From: Mucilaginibacter psychrotolerans | Lineage (GTDB): Bacteria > Bacteroidota > Bacteroidia > Sphingobacteriales > Sphingobacteriaceae | Length of the DNA stretch: 64,000 nucleotides | Direction of reading: 5' to 3' | Assembly (NCBI RefSeq): GCF_004519315.1 | Contig: NZ_SOZE01000013.1 | Coordinates: forward strand, 62,001-126,000 | Part shown: positions 58,889 through 64,000 of the stretch, piece after piece | Layout: each line of letters begins with the position of its first letter | Position numbering within the stretch: the stretch's first letter is position 1 | Notes under the pieces: model-generated | Seen by the model: only the letters and a program-made list of their open reading frames with translations | Told to the model about the DNA's origin: nothing | The model's database searches: none | Program-made: the position numbers and the translations under genes

Positions 58889-61143
58889 TAAAACGCATAA
58901 CATACCTACTGTTAGTCACAGCGCTGCTAAGTGCTTGCAGTACCACCAAATACCTGCCCAAAGGCGAGAAACTGTACACGGGCGGCACGGTGAAAGTGGC
59001 TGATAAGGACATTAAAAAAGCCGATGCCAAAGCCATCAGCGCCGAATTGAAGACATTGATACGCCCGCAGCCAAACGCGAAACTATTGGGCTTGCGCATA
59101 AAACTGTGGCTATATTATAAAACCAAAGCGCGTAAAGGCTTCATCCAAAAATTCTTAAGCAAGTATGGCGAGCCACCGGTATTCGTGAGCCAGGTAAATC
59201 TGGAGAAGAATAGTAGCATTATGCAAAGCCGCCTGCAAAACGAGAGCTATTTCCAATCCACCGTACTGGGCGATACCATCGGCAAGCCTAAAACCGCAAG
59301 GGCCGAGTTTACGGTAGCTGCAGGGCCGGCGTACACCATCCGCAATGTGGCGTTCCCTATGGCTACGGATAACAGTTTGGATACCGCCGTAAGGGGCACC
59401 ATGAAGCAAACATTGTTGAAAGTTGGCGATAAGTACAACCTGGATGTGATTAAATCTGAACGGATACGCATCGACGCTCGCTTAAAAGAGGAGGGATTCT
59501 TCTTCTTCGCACCCGAGCAGCTGATTATCAAGGTAGATAGCACCATCATCAACCACCAGGTAGACCTTATCGTAAGCATCAAGCCTACTACTTCAGAAAG
59601 GGCCCGGGAAATCTACACCATCCGCAATATTTATGTGTATCCTAACTACTCGTTGCGCGATACCACGCTAAAGCTGGATCAGGCTGTGCCATACCGTTGG
59701 TATAACCTGATAGATCCACGCAAAAGCGTGCGACCTTTTATATTTGCCAATACAGTATTGCTGCATCCCAACGATACCTACAGCCGCACCACGCATAATA
59801 ATTCGCTCAACAGGTTCATCAACCTGGGGCCTTACCAATACGTAAAAAACCGTTTCGAGGATGTAACACCCGATTCACCGAAGCTGGATGTTTACTACTT
59901 CCTTACGCCGTACAAACGCAAATCCTTGCAGTTGGAGCTATTGGGCCGTACTACATCTGCAAGCTACACCGGTTCGCAAATAAACCTCAACTGGAAAAAC
60001 CGCAACGCCTTTAAAGGCGGTGAACTGTTTGCAGTTACCCTTTTTGCCAGTACAGATGTGCAGGTGGGCGGGCAAAACGGTGGCTTCAATGTGTTCCAGT
60101 ATGGTATACAGCCTTCGGTTTCCTGGCCGCGCATCATCGGGCCGTTCAATCTTAAGGGCGATAATGCTTACATACCGCGCACTACGCTTACGCTCAATTA
60201 TACATCGGTTGTGCGTAGTAAATTGTACTCGCTCAACTCGTTCAGCGGATCGTTCGGGTACCAGTTCAAGACTAGTCCGCACAAGCTCAACGAGCTCAAT
60301 TTGCTGGAGATAACGTATGTTAAACCGCGTAATGTAAGCCAGCTATACACGGATAGCATCAACAACCCAAACAATCGTAATCCGGCGCTTAAACACGTGA
60401 TAGACCCGCAATTTACCTGGGGCCCAAGCTATGCGTACACCTACGATAATACTACCGAGGATTACCGCACCAATAGCATTTTTTACCGTGGTAAGCTAAG
60501 CTTATCTAACAACATCTACGGATTGCTTACAGGTGCCGATACTCTGGCTGGGAAGGACAAAAAATTCCTGGGCACCACATTTAACCAATACGCCAAATTG
60601 GAGACCGAGTTACGGTTCTTCCACAAACTAGGCGTGGGTAGTAAGATTGCAGCAAGGGTATTGGTGGGCCTGGGCCTGCCATACGGCAACTCTACCATTT
60701 TGCCATACAACCAGCAGTTCTTTATCGGCGGGCCTAACAGCCTCAGAGGTTTCAGGGCACGCTCTTTAGGGCCGGGAACGGTTGATGCCAGTTCGCTCAA
60801 TGGCGGCTTCATTGCCGATCAATCGGGTGATATTAAGCTGGAGGCCAACCTGGAATACCGTACGCGGCTTTTCAGCATTGTTTACGGTGCCTTGTTTGCC
60901 GATGCCGGTAACGTTTGGAACGCCAAAACACATCAGGCAGGCGGTACCTTCGGCCCCAATTTCCTGAGCCAGATGGCTGTAGACGCGGGTTTCGGCCTAA
61001 GGTTTGATGCCACGGTATTGGTATTGCGTACCGACCTTGGTTTCCCGTTGATTACACCCTATACTAACAGCAACGGAAGCCGTAGTGTACCTTTAAATTT
61101 CAATAACGCCATCCTCAACATTGCGATAGGTTATCCGTTTTAA
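58885..61143 (+). CDS. tamL: TamL: Omp85-type outer-membrane lipoprotein partner of TamB
   Basis: 752 residues. Lipoprotein signal MIKRITYLLLVTALLSAC (Cys18), then POTRA-like domains (to about residue 300; KSERIRIDARLKEEGFFFFAPEQLIIKVD) and a C-terminal 16-strand barrel of the Omp85/BamA type with FIGGPNSLRGFRARSLGPG, the conserved lid-lock (V/I)RG(F/Y) motif, and ending in IAIGYPF. The lipid anchor distinguishes it from proteobacterial TamA and fits the Bacteroidota form named TamL. It starts within the tamB stop (ATGA). It inserts or supports the outer membrane together with TamB. Confidence 0.93.
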   Translation: MIKRITYLLLVTALLSACSTTKYLPKGEKLYTGGTVKVADKDIKKADAKAISAELKTLIRPQPNAKLLGLRIKLWLYYKTKARKGFIQKFLSKYGEPPVFVSQVNLEKNSSIMQSRLQNESYFQSTVLGDTIGKPKTARAEFTVAAGPAYTIRNVAFPMATDNSLDTAVRGTMKQTLLKVGDKYNLDVIKSERIRIDARLKEEGFFFFAPEQLIIKVDSTIINHQVDLIVSIKPTTSERAREIYTIRNIYVYPNYSLRDTTLKLDQAVPYRWYNLIDPRKSVRPFIFANTVLLHPNDTYSRTTHNNSLNRFINLGPYQYVKNRFEDVTPDSPKLDVYYFLTPYKRKSLQLELLGRTTSASYTGSQINLNWKNRNAFKGGELFAVTLFASTDVQVGGQNGGFNVFQYGIQPSVSWPRIIGPFNLKGDNAYIPRTTLTLNYTSVVRSKLYSLNSFSGSFGYQFKTSPHKLNELNLLEITYVKPRNVSQLYTDSINNPNNRNPALKHVIDPQFTWGPSYAYTYDNTTEDYRTNSIFYRGKLSLSNNIYGLLTGADTLAGKDKKFLGTTFNQYAKLETELRFFHKLGVGSKIAARVLVGLGLPYGNSTILPYNQQFFIGGPNSLRGFRARSLGPGTVDASSLNGGFIADQSGDIKLEANLEYRTRLFSIVYGALFADAGNVWNAKTHQAGGTFGPNFLSQMAVDAGFGLRFDATVLVLRTDLGFPLITPYTNSNGSRSVPLNFNNAILNIAIGYPF

Positions 61144-61227
61144 TTATTGATTTAATGAATTAATGAATTATTGAATTTTTGATTGGGGGATTAATTTTGT
61201 AACTGCCGAAGGTTGCCGAGTCAAATT

Positions 61228-61299
61228 AATGACCCAATGACCCAATGACCCAATGACCCAATGACCCAATGACCCAATGATCCAATGACCCAATGACCA
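61228..61299 (+). repeat. (AATGACCC)9 microsatellite running into a start codon
   Basis: Nine 8-bp units in tandem: seven perfect AATGACCC, one AATGATCC (61276) and a last AATGACCA (61292) that contains the ATG of the next gene. Every perfect unit followed by another creates ATG-ACC-CAA-TGA, whose stop overlaps the next unit's ATG. A low-complexity TTAATGAATTAATGAATT stretch precedes it (61155). The gap between tamL and the protease gene holds nothing else. Confidence 0.95.
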
Positions 61300-61718
61300 A
61301 GATTACTGTACCGCTGCAAATGATTGATTTGCACGGCGATGGATTTCATCCATTGCTGGATATCATGCTCTTCAATCAGCCATTTAAAGTAGTTTTAGAT
61401 ACCGGTGCATCACGCACGGCTTTCGACAGGGAATTGCTTCTGGCAGCAAACGAAAATGCGGTCATAACCGCCAGCGAGCATTTATCTACGGGGTTGGGCA
61501 CCAACAGTATGGAATCGGCCACGGCCCTTATCCAGAATCTTTGGATTGGTAGCTTGCTCATCCCCGAGATAGAAGTAGCCGTGCTGGATTTATCTACCAT
61601 CAACATCGCCTACAGCCAATTGGGCCACCCCGAAGTGCTGGGTGTTGTAGGCAGCGATATTTTGGTGAAGCATAAAGCGGTGATTGATTTTGGGAAAAAG
61701 GTGTTGGTGCTGAAATAA
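61293..61718 (+). CDS. Retropepsin-like aspartic protease
   Basis: 141 residues with the aspartic protease motif VVLDTGASRTAFD (DTGA at 36-39) and a C-terminal hydrophobic-GG-like region VLGVVGSDILVKHKAVIDF, as in single-domain clan AA proteases that act as dimers. No signal peptide, so cytoplasmic. The start codon lies inside the last unit of the AATGACCC repeat, followed by a plausible protein start (MTKITVPLQMIDLHGDG). Substrate unknown. Confidence 0.88.
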   Translation: MTKITVPLQMIDLHGDGFHPLLDIMLFNQPFKVVLDTGASRTAFDRELLLAANENAVITASEHLSTGLGTNSMESATALIQNLWIGSLLIPEIEVAVLDLSTINIAYSQLGHPEVLGVVGSDILVKHKAVIDFGKKVLVLK

Positions 61719-61778
61719 GTCTGAACCAGAATTTACAGGATTAAAGAATTTTCAGAATACGGGGTTGAGAGCGGTTGA

Positions 61779-61818
61779 GCTAAGCTGCCGCAAGCCTCCC
61801 GGCTTGTGGCAGCTTAGC
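61779..61818. repeat. 18-bp hairpin GCTAAGCTGCCGCAAGCC
   Basis: Left arm 61779-61796 and right arm 61801-61818 (GGCTTGTGGCAGCTTAGC) pair at 17 positions plus one G-U, with a 4-nt loop TCCC. Flanking AGAGCGGTT and AGAGCGGCC form a direct repeat. The preceding 61722-61760 carries a TCTGAACCAGAATTTACAGGATT copy of the TGTCTGAA family. This fills the 240-bp gap; no gene. Confidence 0.75.
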
Positions 61819-61957
61819 AGAGCGGCCTTGCATTTCAATCTGCATAGTTTACTATTCAAGTGTGTCACAAGCGAAAACCTGCGACTGCCTAAGGAAATTT
61901 CCGCAATTTTTTTTAAAAATTTACAGTGGAATTTAAACATTGCAACAATTTATCCCA

Positions 61958-62260
61958 ATGCTTCACTACACACAACTCATTTTTATAAAACCCGGCTGCG
62001 AAGAGGAGTTTCACGCATTTGAGGACAAGGTATTACCGCTATTGCAGCTGCACAACGGCGTGCTGGTGTACCGCATCAGGCCGGATGCCGAGGCATTCGT
62101 AGAGAATAGCGAGCCATTGCCTTACGAAATCCATTTAGTAACCTTCGGCAGCAAAGCCGATTTTGAGGGCTATAAAACCGACCCCAAACGCCTGGCTTTT
62201 ATGGAAATGAAGGACAGGGCAGTTGAGAAGATTATATTGATTGAAGGCATGGTGTTGTGA
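61958..62260 (+). CDS. DUF1330-like / ABM-fold small protein
   Basis: 100 residues from ATG 61958 (MLHYTQLIFIKPGCEEEFHAFEDKVLPLLQLHNGVLVYRIRPDAEAFVENSEPLPYEIHLVTFGSKADFEGYKTDPKRLAFMEMKDRAVEKIILIEG). The pattern of a ferredoxin-like alpha/beta domain (strand-helix-strand-strand-helix-strand) and H-x-V-x-F...F-x-x-Y-x-x-D-x-x-R matches DUF1330/antibiotic-biosynthesis-monooxygenase-like proteins. A TTG start six codons upstream is less likely. It is convergent with the following minus-strand gene. Confidence 0.8.
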   Translation: MLHYTQLIFIKPGCEEEFHAFEDKVLPLLQLHNGVLVYRIRPDAEAFVENSEPLPYEIHLVTFGSKADFEGYKTDPKRLAFMEMKDRAVEKIILIEGMVL

Positions 62261-62264
62261 CGCT

Positions 62265-62292
62265 GAGGCCATTATGATAGCCTCGTTTTTTT
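62265..62292 (+). terminator. Short terminator after the DUF1330-like gene
   Basis: GAGGC (62265-62269) pairs with GCCTC (62280-62284) over a 10-nt loop, followed by GTTTTTTTA. The T tract abuts the stop codon of the convergent gene. Confidence 0.55.
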
Positions 62293-62902
62293 ACTTGAAG
62301 AGCAAATACGCTGTCGACGGTGTGTCTCTGTTATATAGTAAAATAGCGGAAGTTAATGAGTCTATAGAAAGGGACGGGGGTAAGGTCTGAATGCGGTAAA
62401 AAGCTTCCCCATGTACCGTGTAACTGAATTTAACATGATTACTAAACCAGAGTTTATCAATGGAATTTAATTTCCCTTTAGCAAAGTCTCCGGTTTTAAA
62501 TATAGGTTTCCAAAACTGGATGGAGAAGTCCTTCGGGTTATGTGGATTGATTTTTACGTTGTACACTTCCCCGTTTTCTATTGACCGATGAGGGACTGAC
62601 CCAACTGCTTTGTAACGCCTGCCGTTAAAATTATAGGATACGGTTAGGCTGTTACCGCCTGCATCGCTAATGGTGCCCGCGACATCTACGCCTGTCGCTA
62701 CTAAATCCTTCTCGGATAAATTTATCCAAAAAGTAAGGCCTGCCAAAATTCCCAAAAATACTAAAGCAAAAAGGCCGCTTTTAAAGTACGAAATATCTTT
62801 AATGGCGGCCTTTTTTTTTGATGCGGCTGCTGAAGTTTTATTTGATTTCGCTCGAGCATTAATAGGCAATTGCAAAATAAAAGCTCGTTTCGGTTTCAGC
62901 AT
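62291..62902 (-). CDS. Membrane-anchored protein of unknown function (DUF3592-like)
   Basis: 203 residues with a basic N-terminus (KPKRAFILQLPINARAKSNKTSAAASKKKAAIKD), one membrane segment (FKSGLFALVFLGILAGLTFWI, about 41-61) and a soluble domain VATGVDVAGTISDAGGNSLTVSYNFNGRRYKAVGSVPHRSIENGEVYNVKINPHNPKDFSI, a pattern resembling DUF3592-type domains. The start overlaps the DUF4342 stop by 1 nt (TAATG), so the genes are coupled. I give no function. Confidence 0.7.
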   Translation of the reverse strand: MLKPKRAFILQLPINARAKSNKTSAAASKKKAAIKDISYFKSGLFALVFLGILAGLTFWINLSEKDLVATGVDVAGTISDAGGNSLTVSYNFNGRRYKAVGSVPHRSIENGEVYNVKINPHNPKDFSIQFWKPIFKTGDFAKGKLNSIDKLWFSNHVKFSYTVHGEAFYRIQTLPPSLSIDSLTSAILLYNRDTPSTAYLLFK

Positions 62903-63180
62903 TAATCAAACTTAGTAACGTCTTCTTTCTCCTCCGGCGTATCGCCTTTGCGCTCTACGGTGATGGTACACTCAGTTAACAGTGCCGCTGCTGCGCCTAC
63001 CGCTGCAAAAATAGGTGCTACCAACAGCCCAACCAGGCCGTAGTTAACCGGGAAACTCATCACTTCTTTACCGTGACTATCGGTAATCGTAATTTTGGTT
63101 ACGTTGCCTTCTGCAATAAGTTCTTTTACTTTTTTTAGGATGCTCTCTCCATTGATAGAGAATGATTCTTTTGATGCCAT
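62902..63180 (-). CDS. DUF4342 family protein
   Basis: 92 residues: MASKESFSINGESILKKVKELIAEGNVTKITITDSHGKEVMSFPVNYGLVGLLVAPIFAAVGAAAALLTECTITVERKGDTPEEKED. The L-K-K-V-K-E-L-x-x-E-G-N-V-x-x-I-x-I pattern plus a Gly/Ala-rich membrane segment and a charged end is the DUF4342 layout. Probably membrane-associated; the function is unknown. First gene of a two-gene run with the DUF3592-like protein. Confidence 0.85.
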   Translation of the reverse strand: MASKESFSINGESILKKVKELIAEGNVTKITITDSHGKEVMSFPVNYGLVGLLVAPIFAAVGAAAALLTECTITVERKGDTPEEKEDVTKFD

Positions 63181-63249
63181 GATATTATAGGTATTTGGTT
63201 TTAAATGTTTTCGCGTTTTTATTATTGGACTGGAGGAGGACGGATTTGT

Positions 63250-63400
63250 TACGCCCCCTGCCCCCCTGAAGGGGGAATAAATTTTAGCCCCGGCCCCCTA
63301 AAGGGGGAGCAAAAGTAAAAGTAAACAAAAAACTCCCGTAGGGAGTTTTAATAATATCATGCAAATCAAAAGCTCCCCCTTCAGGGGGCTGGGGGGCCAA
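63250..63400. repeat. CCCCCTGAAGGGGGA palindromic repeats
   Basis: CCCCCTGAAGGGGG (63264-63277), GCCCCCTAAAGGGGGAGC (about 63293-63310) and AGCTCCCCCTTCAGGGGGCT (63371-63390) are short GC-rich palindromes of one family, on either side of a terminator hairpin. Between porD and DUF4342 (both minus). No gene. Confidence 0.65.
63324..63349 (-). terminator. Terminator of porD
   Basis: AAACTCCC (63330-63337) and GGGAGTTT (63341-63348), loop GTA; on the minus strand the stem is followed by TTTTGTTTAC, so it ends transcripts coming from porD. Confidence 0.75.
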
Positions 63401-63409
63401 GCTTCGTCT

Positions 63410-64000
63410 CTACTTCAACGTCTCGTATTTATTACCGTTGCTCGGGTCGGCTTGCAACAGTATATTCATGGCTTGGGCCTTTTCGGGGCCGAAGGCTTTG
63501 CTGAAGATAGAGACAAACTCATCATCTTTAGCCGTAAAAAACGCCAGTGGGAAATAGGAGCCGATACGTTTACGATCTACCTGGGTGAGCTGCGGTAATA
63601 TCGCACTGATAGATTTGCGGGCCAGCACAGCGTTATTGGCCATCATATCCAACCCGTTGCGGTGGTAATCGTAAATAAAACTGCGGAGGCCGTTGTATAG
63701 CTTGTTGTTCAGGTTCTCTGATAGCCAGTAGCGGTTAAGGTTGCTGTCGAATGCCTTCCAGCCTTTAAATGATGCGGTTTGGGCGTTGGTAACCACGGTT
63801 TGCGCTTGCGCGAAATATTGGCTGCCGCCGTAGCGCGAAAAGGAATCATAATCTAAGCCCACGATGACGTAAGCATAAAAAGCCATTACCGAGCTGAGAT
63901 TGTTCTGGAAATTCTGATCGCTGAAATCGATGGTTTGGCCCTCGGTATAGCTAAAATCTACATCCCTGTCGTTAACATTAAGCAGCGTGCTGGTATAGCT
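63410..64000 (-). CDS. porD: Type IX secretion system protein PorD (DUF4835), 5' part missing
   Basis: C-terminal 196 residues; the frame is open to the window edge. Seen: SYTSTLLNVNDRDVDFSYTEGQTIDFSDQNFQNNLSSVMAFYAYVIVGLDYDSFSRYGGSQYFAQAQTVVTNAQTASFKGWKAFDSNLNRYWLSENLNNKLY, the DUF4835 core, then LRSFIYDYHRNGLDMM and KKRIGSYFPLAFF-like end. DUF4835 proteins are annotated as PorD, a periplasmic factor of the type IX secretion system, so the organism probably has T9SS. Gene symbol by family; the signal peptide is outside the window. Confidence 0.85.
   Translation of the reverse strand, partial: SYTSTLLNVNDRDVDFSYTEGQTIDFSDQNFQNNLSSVMAFYAYVIVGLDYDSFSRYGGSQYFAQAQTVVTNAQTASFKGWKAFDSNLNRYWLSENLNNKLYNGLRSFIYDYHRNGLDMMANNAVLARKSISAILPQLTQVDRKRIGSYFPLAFFTAKDDEFVSIFSKAFGPEKAQAMNILLQADPSNGNKYETLK

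Noticed and set aside
61228..61299. CRISPR-like array at the AATGACCC repeats
   Set aside because: Units are 8 bp and contiguous with no spacers, so it is a microsatellite.

Overview
This window looks like a chromosomal segment from a Bacteroidota member, most likely Sphingobacteriaceae (Mucilaginibacter/Pedobacter-like). The assignment rests on gene content and signals, not on a database match. The markers are DUF3467 next to rpoC, a lipoprotein-type TamA partner (TamL) following TamB, a PorD/DUF4835 gene of the type IX secretion system, a BT_3928-type DoxX protein, SUKH (SMI1/KNR4) genes, promoters of the TTG-N~20-TAnnTTTG type, and a near absence of Shine-Dalgarno sites. No rRNA, tRNA, CRISPR array, insertion sequence or prophage was recognised.

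Layout. At 0-6 kb are the 3' end of rpoC, a membrane acyltransferase, DUF3467 and three nucleotide-sugar genes (fcl, rfbD, rfbA). At 6-12 kb, mostly on the minus strand, are miaA, a pRiA4b ORF-3-like protein, a CCA-adding-type tRNA nucleotidyltransferase, tsaC, a GT4 glycosyltransferase and dapD. At 12-14 kb there is a small accessory patch: an AT-rich unknown gene, a duplicated 5' fragment of the downstream S4-domain gene, a secreted protein and the intact S4 gene. At 14-20.8 kb are an ABC-2 exporter, a nucleotide-sugar dehydrogenase and a KDO operon (kdsD-kdsB-kdsA). At 21-31 kb are guaD, a lipidated Skp/OmpH protein, gyrB, aroK, a DoxX protein, DUF1599, folP, two paralogous lipoproteins, a GH3-fold protein and lptB. 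At 31-38 kb are recJ, pyrR, several Bacteroidota-specific unknowns including a PKPxFKPRFN-repeat protein, yebC and a TDH-like dehydrogenase. At 38-47.6 kb are asd, a secreted unknown, a LysR regulator, two SUKH proteins, an S15-type hydrolase, an M1 peptidase and a DUF2807 protein. At 47.6-53.5 kb are trxA, a decayed patch (a membrane gene with an in-frame stop plus an HxlR remnant), a MazEF-type module, a secreted EthD protein and dnaE. At 53.7-64 kb are tamB-tamL, a retropepsin-like protease, small unknowns, DUF4342 and the C-terminal part of porD.

The shared theme is housekeeping plus envelope biogenesis: KDO and deoxysugar supply, LPS transport ATPase, outer-membrane assembly by TamB/TamL and Skp, and T9SS. 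The most distinctive non-coding property is that many intergenic gaps carry different families of inverted-repeat or low-complexity elements. Several of these spill into gene ends and create false N-terminal extensions. I therefore moved the start codon of at least nine genes.

No clearly new multi-gene system is evident. The items most worth checking are: an 8-bp microsatellite whose units form a chain of ATGA-overlapping mini-ORFs running into the retropepsin start codon (61.2 kb); a membrane gene interrupted by a single TGA where Trp would fit (48.3 kb); the S4-gene fragment duplicated around a secreted-protein gene (12.6-13.3 kb); the PKPxFKPRFN repeat protein (35-36 kb); and a MITE-like family with 17-bp TGTCTGAACTCGAATTT termini.
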